Positions 17,666-25,370 of a stretch of 64,000 bases of DNA are shown here, in pieces. The notes below the pieces were generated by a model. The model did no database searches. It was given only the letters and a program-made list of their open reading frames with translations, and was not told the origin of the DNA. The stretch's first letter is position 1. Each line of letters opens with the position of its first letter. A program made the translations under genes and the position numbers. Origin of the DNA: an uncultured Clostridia bacterium (GTDB taxonomy: Bacteria; Bacillota; Clostridia; Christensenellales; UBA1242); assembly GCA_934747255.1 (NCBI GenBank), contig CAKVGH010000001.1, positions 124,001-188,000 of the forward strand, read 5' to 3'.

Positions 17666-18666
17666 TATTGACTCAATTCGCTTGCTTGCTGTTCATCAAA
17701 TTTTACTACTTTTTCCAGCGTTTCCATCATAATATATCTTGGTGGACAGCACTCCCACTTTGTCTTTTGTTTTTGCTTGTCAATCTTACTAAAATCATAG
17801 TATTGAAAGCACATTTTTATGTAATCATATTCGTCTTTTGTAAAGTTTACAACAGGTTGAGATATTATTTGAAGCATCTGTTTGTCATTTTTTGAAGTTG
17901 TAATTTTTTTAACTAACGCATCGTGAACCTTTTGCGACTGCTGATAACTTAATAATTCAAAAAATCCTTTAAGTTGACTATCTGATTTTTCTTCTATATT
18001 TTCAATAAAGTTTAGTTGATATCTTTCCACAATATTTTCTAATCGTTTGTGGTCACTTTTTATAAACAACAATATAGAATAAAAAACCCTAATAAATTTT
18101 CGTTCACTATCTAAAAAAGAATTTTCGTTCACCTTAAAACCAAACTCTTTGCAAATTTTTGACGCAAAATGATAACCGAACTTTCTTGCCCAATATTCGT
18201 TTTGATTATTGATATAATACAAATTTTTAGTCATATCAACTAATACTTTATACTTACCAAAGCAATCGTCTAACACTAAATCAAAATTCTTACAAACACT
18301 CCAATAGTAGCGATTTGCCTTGCCTAAAAGGTATCTTTCATTATTGCGACTAATATAGTAGTGAGTAAATTCGTGAAAGAAAATAGTTAAAAGGTTATAA
18401 AACTTATCGGGATTTTTTAGCGCTTTTTTCATTTCAGTAATTTGTATGTAAATTTCTCCTTCCGAAAAAAAAGAATATTTACAATCGGTAAAAAATACAT
18501 CAACGCTACTTGTTTTGAGATTGTATTTTCCCATACCATAACTACAACAAGCAATAAACGCCTTGTAAAAGTTTGTTTTGTTAGGTCTTTTTTTGTAATT
18601 TTCAACACAGTCAAACACATATTGTTTGTCTTTTGTTGGAAATAAAGTAAATTGCAAACAGTCCAT
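17665..18666 (-). CDS. Putative zinc metallopeptidase, unknown family (paralogue 2)
   Basis: I do not recognise a named family. The 333-residue protein has no signal peptide, so it is probably cytoplasmic. Key motifs are HEFTHYY (His98, Glu99, His102) and, 55 residues later, Glu157 in NEYWARKFGY. This HExxH plus downstream Glu pattern is typical of gluzincins. A block between them, NERYLLGKANRYYW, is shared with the gene just upstream, its paralogue. The C-terminal 150 residues are helical and less conserved. An AAAGGAG site precedes the ATG. The two paralogues form an operon. Function is unknown; peptidase activity is inferred from the motif only. Confidence 0.7.
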   Translation of the reverse strand: MDCLQFTLFPTKDKQYVFDCVENYKKRPNKTNFYKAFIACCSYGMGKYNLKTSSVDVFFTDCKYSFFSEGEIYIQITEMKKALKNPDKFYNLLTIFFHEFTHYYISRNNERYLLGKANRYYWSVCKNFDLVLDDCFGKYKVLVDMTKNLYYINNQNEYWARKFGYHFASKICKEFGFKVNENSFLDSERKFIRVFYSILLFIKSDHKRLENIVERYQLNFIENIEEKSDSQLKGFFELLSYQQSQKVHDALVKKITTSKNDKQMLQIISQPVVNFTKDEYDYIKMCFQYYDFSKIDKQKQKTKWECCPPRYIMMETLEKVVKFDEQQASELSQ

Positions 18667-18753
18667 TTTTTCTCCTTTGTATTATAGTTAATGACAATTA
18701 TTCTCAACTTGGCTTGATAATTATTATCATTTTTTTCTTGAATATCAAAAATA

Positions 18754-19713
18754 TTATTGTAACAATGAGTTTTCCAACTCTTCATTTTGTTGTAATGCAG
18801 TAATAACTTTGCCATTTTGCTTGTCGATTTGAGTAAAATCTTGACTAGAAAAATGCGATTTAATGCTTTGCATTTGTTCTAATTCAAACCTAACATTTGG
18901 GCAAAGCAGAAATTTTTTAGACACATCAAAAGTAGTCTGTTTTAGTTCATCGCAAAGTGTTTGTCTAACATTTTTGGAGTAACTAATTGAAAACGAAAAT
19001 AGTAGTGTTTCTAGTTCTTCGTCATCTAACAAATAAAGTTGTTTAATTTGCAAAATTTGAAACTCATCAAGTTTTTGTAACACCATTCGTGCTTTTATGT
19101 CAAACGAATAATATTGATATGGGTATCGCTTGCCAAGGTTGACTTCTTCACTACTAGCAAAATTTTTGTAAGGAAAGGTTAATCCAAATTGATTACATAA
19201 CTCTTTTGAAAGAGCATAACCATTTTTTCTTGCAGTTAGTTCGTTTATGTTTTTCATATAAAAGTAAAGCCTAGCACTGCACACAGCTTCTGTACTGTAA
19301 ACAAAGCGATTAAACAGTTTGTCGGCATACTTAAAGTAATATGGTTGATAAAACTTTTTCGCTTTACCAAGCAAATAATCATCATTATTTTTTGCAAGCA
19401 TAAGGTGGCACAATTCGTGCATAACTAAATCAATCAAAATATAATACTTTTGTGGGTTTTGTGCTAAATCAAAAGCACTTCTAGAAATTGTCACAAAGCC
19501 ATTACCTGATGATGTGTAGTCGTCATCAATAATTGCAAAGCTAACCTTATCTAGCCCGAACTTTTTTAAGCCCCACTCAATGCTTTTTGTAAAGGCTTCA
19601 AAAAGAGTATTTTTGGAAGGTTTCTTTTTGTAATTACTTATTGCCGTAACAAGTGATTTTTCGTCTAGCAATGACTCCACATTAAATTTGTGATTGTAAA
19701 TTTCTAATTCCAT
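18754..19713 (-). CDS. Putative zinc metallopeptidase, unknown family (paralogue 1)
   Basis: This 319-residue protein is clearly homologous to its downstream neighbour. HELCHLM (His99, Glu100, His103) is followed by Glu158 in NELTARKNGY with the same 55-residue spacing. The shared block NDDYLLGKAKKFYQ lies in between, and both start with a YKK(R/K)P segment. There is no signal peptide or membrane segment. It is the first gene of the pair. A perfect TTGACA-17-TAAAAT promoter ends six bases before the ATG with no ribosome site, so the mRNA is probably leaderless. Role unknown: regulator-type proteases and inactive scaffolds are both possible. Confidence 0.7.
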   Translation of the reverse strand: MELEIYNHKFNVESLLDEKSLVTAISNYKKKPSKNTLFEAFTKSIEWGLKKFGLDKVSFAIIDDDYTSSGNGFVTISRSAFDLAQNPQKYYILIDLVMHELCHLMLAKNNDDYLLGKAKKFYQPYYFKYADKLFNRFVYSTEAVCSARLYFYMKNINELTARKNGYALSKELCNQFGLTFPYKNFASSEEVNLGKRYPYQYYSFDIKARMVLQKLDEFQILQIKQLYLLDDEELETLLFSFSISYSKNVRQTLCDELKQTTFDVSKKFLLCPNVRFELEQMQSIKSHFSSQDFTQIDKQNGKVITALQQNEELENSLLQ

Positions 19714-19719
19714 ATTTTA

Positions 19720-19748
19720 ATTTTAACACACCCCATAGACTCTGTCAA
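19720..19748 (-). promoter_or_regulatory. Consensus promoter, leaderless HExxH gene
   Basis: On the minus strand TTGACA (19743-19748), a 17-base spacer and TAAAAT (19720-19725) precede the ATG by only six bases. No Shine-Dalgarno fits in between. Confidence 0.75.
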
Positions 19749-19925
19749 TATGCAAGTATTTAAGAACTTCAACTTGATAAGTAACATATATTTCATTCAG
19801 TAATAATTTGAGTCAAATCCCATTTTGCACTGCGAAAACAATCTTCTATTAAAATTTGACTTTTACTCTTTTAACTATCAACAACCGTAAAAACAAAAAA
19901 TATGTATAAATAATTTTTTCGAGAT

Positions 19926-19931
19926 TATAAT
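19926..19931 (+). promoter_or_regulatory. -10 box directly upstream of the TspO gene
   Basis: TATAAT ends six bases before the ATG at 19938. The -35 region is weak. No ribosome site is visible, so a leaderless mRNA is inferred. Confidence 0.55.
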
Positions 19932-19937
19932 TATTGT

Positions 19938-20411
19938 ATGGAAACAAAAAATCGTAAAGATGTTTTAGGAATAGTTATAGCGATAATCATCATTGCTGTT
20001 GTAGCAGGGCTAGGAGCATTATTTGTAAATTTAGGAACAAACTGGTTTAACGGACTGGTTAAGCCAAGCGAATGGATACCAAATATTTTAATTCCAATTA
20101 TTTGGACGGTAATATATCTAACATTTGCAGTAATTCTCTGGATTTGGATAAAACAAGAAAATTTGCCACGAAAAGTCATTACTCTGCTTATTACAAATGG
20201 CGTGCTTAATATTTTATGGTGTTTGGTGTTCTTTACACTCAATCAACTATTTTTAGGTGTTATTGTAATTATTCTCAACCTAATTTTCGCCGTAAAACTT
20301 ATTCTCGAAATCTCCAAAACAAAAGATATTTTCACTCTCATTTTAATCATCTACCCTTTATGGCTAGGCATTGCCACTACCCTTAACCTTGCGGTTTGGA
20401 TATTAAATTAA
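19938..20411 (+). CDS. tspO: TspO/MBR family membrane protein
   Basis: This 157-residue protein has five predicted transmembrane helices and the Trp-rich signature of the TspO/peripheral benzodiazepine receptor family: NWFNGLVKPSEWIPN, IPIIWTVIYLTFAVILWIW, NILWCLVFF and a C-terminal YPLWLGIATTLNLAVWILN. TspO proteins bind porphyrins and act in tetrapyrrole or stress responses; the bacterial role varies. It has its own terminator and so is separate from the MarR/ABC operon downstream. Confidence 0.85.
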   Translation: METKNRKDVLGIVIAIIIIAVVAGLGALFVNLGTNWFNGLVKPSEWIPNILIPIIWTVIYLTFAVILWIWIKQENLPRKVITLLITNGVLNILWCLVFFTLNQLFLGVIVIILNLIFAVKLILEISKTKDIFTLILIIYPLWLGIATTLNLAVWILN

Positions 20412-20493
20412 ATTATGAAATATAATATATTAAATTAAAGTATAATTATCATATAATATTTATCAAACAATCACAGCCATTAAATTTCTCCTT

Positions 20494-20523
20494 AATCGTA
20501 GCGGTTATGCTACGATTTTTTAT
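20494..20523 (+). terminator. Terminator after tspO
   Basis: The stem AATCGTAGC / GCTACGATT (9 bp, six-base loop) is followed by a T run. Confidence 0.9.
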
Positions 20524-20567
20524 TGACAAATTAAATATTCTCTTTTTGAAAAAAGTTACAAAAATAG

Positions 20568-20614
20568 TTGACAATGAAATGCAAAATAAGTATTATCTAA
20601 TACCGTTAGATAAT
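20568..20614 (+). promoter_or_regulatory. MarR promoter with overlapping palindromic operator
   Basis: TTGACA (20568-20573), a 17-base spacer and TATTAT (20591-20596) form a near-consensus promoter. A perfect 9-bp inverted repeat (ATTATCTAA and TTAGATAAT, five-base centre, 20592-20614) covers the -10 box and the likely transcription start. It is the expected place for a MarR dimer to repress its own operon. Confidence 0.75.
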
Positions 20615-20626
20615 TTGGAGAAGACT

Positions 20627-21028
20627 ATGAGTAGAGAAAGTGAAGCAAAAGAAATAATGAGCATAATGGCTCAAAAAAGGCCAAAAAGGGTTGTAAATTT
20701 TTTTGAAGAAGGTTTTAAGGGTGCATTGGTACTACTAAAAATTTTAGACAAATCCCCTTCTCCACTCACGGCTGGAGAACTAGCAAGTAAACTTAATGTA
20801 AGTACAGCAAGAATTGCTGTTGCTATTACAAAATTAAGTTCGCTAGGCTTGATACAAAAAACAAAGTCAATAAATGACGCAAGACAAACGCTAGTAGAAT
20901 TAACACCACTTGGCAAAACTAAATTAAGAAAAAAGGAAAACGACTTGTTGCAACTACTTGCAAATTTTTTGGAAAAACTAAACGATACCGAAGTTTCTTC
21001 CCTCTTATCAATTATTAAAAAAATTTAA
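20627..21028 (+). CDS. MarR-family transcriptional regulator
   Basis: This is a 133-residue winged-helix repressor. The ATG at 20627 (MSRESEAKE) is chosen because GGAG lies seven bases upstream and the promoter lies just before; an in-frame ATG 120 bases earlier would be upstream of the promoter. The recognition region reads PLTAGELASKLNVSTARIAVA, with the wing at INDARQTLVELTPLG. MarR proteins usually sense toxic small molecules and control adjacent exporters; here a heterodimeric ABC exporter follows. The operator overlaps its own promoter. Confidence 0.88.
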   Translation: MSRESEAKEIMSIMAQKRPKRVVNFFEEGFKGALVLLKILDKSPSPLTAGELASKLNVSTARIAVAITKLSSLGLIQKTKSINDARQTLVELTPLGKTKLRKKENDLLQLLANFLEKLNDTEVSSLLSIIKKI

Positions 21029-21216
21029 TTTAACAGTAACATTTTTTTGAATTATGGTATAAATAAAGATTGGTGCTTTTTTGAAAAAATGTAAAATAGT
21101 TAAAAAAATTTTATTTTTTCTTACAAAAATATGGTAAAAATCACAAAAAAACATAAAATTTTGCAAAAAAACGATAAAAATCTATATAAAATGCAAAATA
21201 TAAAGGACATAAAATA

Positions 21217-22971
21217 ATGATAAAATTATTAAAGAATTTAAGAAAAATTGATTATCTATGGCTTAGCATATCGCTTGTTTTAATTGTAGGGCAAGTTTTG
21301 TTAGACCTTAAACTACCTGACTACATAGCAAACATTACCACGCTAGTTTCAACCGAAGGCACGCCAATGAGTGAGATATGGCTAGCGGGAGGCAAAATGC
21401 TTGCGTGTGCATTAGGCAGTGCCGGTATGGCTGTTATCGTTGGCTATTTAACCGCCAATATAGCATCTAATTTTAGTTACACCGTTCGTGGAAAAGTTTT
21501 TGAAAAAATCAGCAAGTTTGGAATAATGGAAATGAAAAACTTTTCTATTCCTAGTTTGATTACACGAACAACAAATGATATTACACAAATTCAAATGGTA
21601 ATTTCTATGGGCTTGCAAATAATGATTAAAGCACCCGTTTTAGCCATTTGTGCGATTATTAAAATCTTTGGAAAAAGTTGGGAACTATCAATGGTGGTTG
21701 TCTGCTCCGTAATAGTTTTGATTATCACTCTACTTGTCGTAATGCTTTTGGTTTTACCAAAATTCAAAAAACTGCAAAAGCAAGTGGACGATATAAACCG
21801 AGTTACAGAAGAAAGTTTAACAGGTGTAAAAGTTATTAGGGCGTTTAATGCAGACAATTATCAATCAAACAAGTTTGAAAAAGTAAACGACACTTTGACT
21901 AAAACTAACTTGTTTACAATGCGAACATTATCGGTTTTATCGCCTATGCTTAATATGATTATGAGTGGGTTATCGCTAGCCATTTATTATGTTGGTGCAT
22001 TGCTTATCAACAAGACTGCGATAGAGAGTAAATTTGCTGTTTTAGGCGATGTTATGGCGTTTTCGTCCTATGGCGTTTATGTCGTAATGGGCTTTATAAT
22101 GCTTTCGATGATATTTATGATTTTGCCAAGAGCACAGGTATCTGCAAAGCGTATCAACGAAGTGCTTAACACCACTCCTAGCATTACAGAAGGCAATCTT
22201 ACCGTAACCAATGACCAAAAAGGTACAATAGAACTAAAAAATGTGTCTTTCAAATTTGCTGATAGCCAAGATTACATTTTGAAAGATGTTTCGTTTAAGG
22301 CAAACAAAGGCGATACCATAGCAATAGTGGGAGCATCTGGCTGTGGCAAGACAACTTTGGTAAACCTTATTGCAAGGCTTTATGACGCCACCGAGGGAGA
22401 AGTTTTGATTGACGGCGTAAACATCAAAGACTACACTTTTGCGTCACTTTACAGCAAAGTTGGTTACATTCCACAAAAAACTGTTATGTTCTCCAGTAGT
22501 ATTAAGAAAAACATTGCCTTTGGCGAAACCGACCACCCTATCACTGATGAAAAGATAAAGGAGTCGGTAGAAATAGCACAAGGAAAAGAGTTTGTCGAAA
22601 GTATGCCAAAAGAATACAACTACGAAATTGCGCAGGGTGGAATAAATATTTCGGGCGGACAAAAGCAAAGATTATCAATCGCCAGAGTTATTGCAAGAGA
22701 ACCAGAAATTTTGATATTTGATGATAGTTTCTCTGCTCTTGACTTTAAGACTGACAAATTGTTAAGACAGCAATTAAACGAAAAATTGACCGATACAACT
22801 TGCGTTATTGTAGCAAGCCGAATTGGAACAATTAAGAACGCAAACCAAATAATTGTACTTGATGACGGTGCTGTGGCAGGAATAGGAACTCACGAAAGTT
22901 TGATGAATAATTGTGAAATCTACAAGCAAATTGCATTGAGTCAGTTATCAAAAATGGAATTGGAAAATTAG
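21217..22971 (+). CDS. ABC exporter subunit with degenerate catalytic site
   Basis: This is a fused permease-ATPase half transporter of 584 residues: six transmembrane helices (residues about 15-310) and a nucleotide-binding domain. Walker A is GASGCGKT and the signature is ISGGQKQRLS. Walker B reads ILIFDDS, with Asp in place of the catalytic Glu. The H-loop His is replaced (VASRIGTI instead of AHRLSTI). This is the pattern of the degenerate-site partner in heterodimeric exporters such as TM287/288 and BmrCD. An AAAGGA site precedes the ATG. The second subunit starts nine bases after its stop. Substrate unknown; drugs or peptides are likely. Confidence 0.92.
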   Translation: MIKLLKNLRKIDYLWLSISLVLIVGQVLLDLKLPDYIANITTLVSTEGTPMSEIWLAGGKMLACALGSAGMAVIVGYLTANIASNFSYTVRGKVFEKISKFGIMEMKNFSIPSLITRTTNDITQIQMVISMGLQIMIKAPVLAICAIIKIFGKSWELSMVVVCSVIVLIITLLVVMLLVLPKFKKLQKQVDDINRVTEESLTGVKVIRAFNADNYQSNKFEKVNDTLTKTNLFTMRTLSVLSPMLNMIMSGLSLAIYYVGALLINKTAIESKFAVLGDVMAFSSYGVYVVMGFIMLSMIFMILPRAQVSAKRINEVLNTTPSITEGNLTVTNDQKGTIELKNVSFKFADSQDYILKDVSFKANKGDTIAIVGASGCGKTTLVNLIARLYDATEGEVLIDGVNIKDYTFASLYSKVGYIPQKTVMFSSSIKKNIAFGETDHPITDEKIKESVEIAQGKEFVESMPKEYNYEIAQGGINISGGQKQRLSIARVIAREPEILIFDDSFSALDFKTDKLLRQQLNEKLTDTTCVIVASRIGTIKNANQIIVLDDGAVAGIGTHESLMNNCEIYKQIALSQLSKMELEN

Positions 22972-22980
22972 GAGGTTAGT

Positions 22981-24780
22981 ATGGCAGGAATGATGAAACA
23001 CGGAAAATTTGAAAAGGCAAAAGATAGTAAAAAAGCCTTGGCTAACCTACTAAACTTTTGCAAAAAATACTGGCTAGGAATTGTGATTAGTTTGCTACTT
23101 GCAGGTGCAGGTGCAGTTGTTACAATTTTAGGTCCAGACAAATTAGGTCAAATTACAAACTTAATTAAAAACGCAATTAAACAAGGCACAAGCATTGATA
23201 TGAGTGCAGTACTAAACATAACGATAGTTCTTGCAATATTGTTTCTAATTGGTGCAATATGTTCGTTTTTGGAAAGTTTTATAATGTCTAGCGTAACGCA
23301 AAAAATATCAAAAAATTTGCGTACACAAATTGATGCAAAAATATCTAAAATACCACTTGAATATTTTACAAGCAACAGTTATGGAGACATCTTGTCAAGA
23401 GTGACAAACGATATCGATACCATTAGCCAATCATTGTCAAACTCAATAGGAACGATTGTATCGGCTAGCGTTCAATTTGTTGGTTGTATAATAATGATGT
23501 TTATTTCTAACTATATAATGAGTATAACCGCCATTGTATCCACATTGCTTGGAATGGTTTTAATGGGTGTGATTATGGCAAAATCTCAAAAATACTTTAT
23601 TCAAAGACAACAATTTTTGGGAGAGATTAACGGTTATATTGAAGAAATATATTCGGGTCATGATGTTATTAGAGTAAGCCACGCCGAAGAAAAAGTTAAA
23701 CAAAAGTTTGACCAGTTGAACGGCAAAGTTAAATCAGCAAATTACAAATCGCAATTTTTATCTGGACTAATGCAACCTTTAATGAATTTTGTTGGAAATC
23801 TAGGTTATGTTGCAGTATGTGTTGTAGGTGCTATTTTGATTCTTAATGGCTCTATTGAACTTGGCACAATAACTGCATTTATGATTTATGTTAGACTCTT
23901 TGAAAGTCCAATAAAACAAATTGCACAAGCGATGACCAATATTCAATCTACCGCAGCCGCAAGCGAAAGAGTATTTGAATTTTTAGGCGAAAAGGAAATG
24001 GCTGACGAAAGCCAAAAAACTTTGGTTTTACCACAAATTAAAGGCAATGTTGTGTTTGAAAATGTTAAGTTTGCATATCCAAGTAGTCCCGACAAAGAGA
24101 TTATTCACAATCTATGCTTAAATGCCAAAGCAGGACAAAAAATTGCCATTGTTGGACCAACGGGTGCAGGAAAAACAACTATCGTAAACTTGCTAATGAG
24201 ATTTTTTGAAATAACTGATGGTAAAATTAGCGTTGATAATATTAACACACAAGATATGACTCGTAATCAAGTGCACAGTTTGTTTAGTATGGTGTTGCAA
24301 GACACTTGGCTATTTGAAGGTACGCTTCGAGAAAACTTGGTGTTTAATATGCAAAATATCAGCAACAGTCAATTAGATGAAGTATGCAGGGTTTGTAACC
24401 TTACCCACTTTGTTAAGTCCTTGCCAAACGGCTATGACACAGTCATTGGCAATAACACCGAAATTTCGGTGGGTCAAAAACAGTTAATCACTATTGCTAG
24501 AGCAATGCTTCAAACAAGTCCTATGTTAATACTTGACGAAGCGACTTCGTCCATTGATACTAGAACCGAAATGATAGTTCAAATGGCAATGGATAAACTA
24601 ACAGAAAATAGGACATCATTTGTTATTGCTCACAGACTTTCAACGATAAAAAATGCCGATTTAATTTTGGTAATTAAGGACGGCGACATTGTTGAGCAAG
24701 GAAATCACACCGAGTTATTAAATAAAAATGGTTTTTACGCCGAGTTATATAATAGTCAGTTTGAAGGCGCAAGTGCCTAA
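22981..24780 (+). CDS. ABC exporter subunit with canonical Walker B
   Basis: The 599-residue half transporter is the partner of the preceding gene. Six transmembrane helices lie over residues about 30-330. The ATPase has Walker A GPTGAGKT, a degenerate signature SVGQKQ in place of SGGQ, Walker B MLILDEATSS with the catalytic Glu, and an intact H-loop VIAHRLSTI. The degenerate Walker B/H-loop of the first subunit and the degenerate signature of this one would face each other, which is exactly what a heterodimer with one active site requires. AGGAGG lies just before the ATG. Confidence 0.93.
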   Translation: MAGMMKHGKFEKAKDSKKALANLLNFCKKYWLGIVISLLLAGAGAVVTILGPDKLGQITNLIKNAIKQGTSIDMSAVLNITIVLAILFLIGAICSFLESFIMSSVTQKISKNLRTQIDAKISKIPLEYFTSNSYGDILSRVTNDIDTISQSLSNSIGTIVSASVQFVGCIIMMFISNYIMSITAIVSTLLGMVLMGVIMAKSQKYFIQRQQFLGEINGYIEEIYSGHDVIRVSHAEEKVKQKFDQLNGKVKSANYKSQFLSGLMQPLMNFVGNLGYVAVCVVGAILILNGSIELGTITAFMIYVRLFESPIKQIAQAMTNIQSTAAASERVFEFLGEKEMADESQKTLVLPQIKGNVVFENVKFAYPSSPDKEIIHNLCLNAKAGQKIAIVGPTGAGKTTIVNLLMRFFEITDGKISVDNINTQDMTRNQVHSLFSMVLQDTWLFEGTLRENLVFNMQNISNSQLDEVCRVCNLTHFVKSLPNGYDTVIGNNTEISVGQKQLITIARAMLQTSPMLILDEATSSIDTRTEMIVQMAMDKLTENRTSFVIAHRLSTIKNADLILVIKDGDIVEQGNHTELLNKNGFYAELYNSQFEGASA

Positions 24781-24792
24781 AAGGAGAAAAAT

Positions 24793-25329
24793 ATGAAAAA
24801 CACAAAAAAGATGTTAAATATTGCCGGAACAATCTGCTTGTTTGTAGGCTTGCTCGGCATTGGCAGTTTAATGCTAGATTTGTTTTATAATGATTTTAAT
24901 GTATTCAATATAGTAGTTGATAGCGTTTCTATCGTTTTATCTTTTGCAACAGGTATTACCTATCTTGTACTTGCTCCAAAAGATGCGAGTTACCTAATAA
25001 AAAACAGAAATTTGTTTTTTGTGATTGTCGCATTCAATATTTTTAATAATATTATTGCTTGGTTTGTTAGTTTTTGGGTGGAATTAACTATATCTCAAAT
25101 GTCAAGAGTGGAAAAATTAAGCGACCTTTTTGAAAAGCCACAACAAAAGCCAAACCAAAGCGATGAAAATGTTGTAATTTTAGATAAAAGCGAATATGAA
25201 GTACAAGATATTGTTGATAACTTAAAAACCGAACTGGAAAAACTAGAAAAACTAAAAGCACAAGGACTAATCACAGAAGAAGAATATCAAGTAATGCGAA
25301 AAGAAATTATTGACAAATGCTTTAATTAA
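24793..25329 (+). CDS. Membrane protein with C-terminal SHOCT domain
   Basis: The protein has 178 residues with three or four hydrophobic segments in the first 110 (for example ICLFVGLLGIGSLMLDLF and FFVIVAFNIFNNIIAWFVSFW). A charged linker then leads to a C-terminal SHOCT-like helix pair (LEKLEKLKAQGLITEEEYQV). SHOCT domains are short oligomerisation or binding modules, often on membrane proteins. It starts 12 bases after the ABC gene with AAGGAG and is the last gene of the MarR-ABC operon. A role in regulating or localising the exporter is only inferred from the neighbourhood. Confidence 0.7.
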   Translation: MKNTKKMLNIAGTICLFVGLLGIGSLMLDLFYNDFNVFNIVVDSVSIVLSFATGITYLVLAPKDASYLIKNRNLFFVIVAFNIFNNIIAWFVSFWVELTISQMSRVEKLSDLFEKPQQKPNQSDENVVILDKSEYEVQDIVDNLKTELEKLEKLKAQGLITEEEYQVMRKEIIDKCFN

Positions 25330-25339
25330 AAGGGTTATA

Positions 25340-25370
25340 AAAAAAGAGAAGATTTTTCTTCTCTTTTTTA
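25340..25370. terminator. Terminator of the MarR-ABC operon, shared with the giant surface protein
   Basis: The stem AAAAAGAGAAGA / TCTTCTCTTTTT is followed by T runs in both directions. It overlaps the stop codon of the convergent 25368-32687 gene. Confidence 0.85.
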
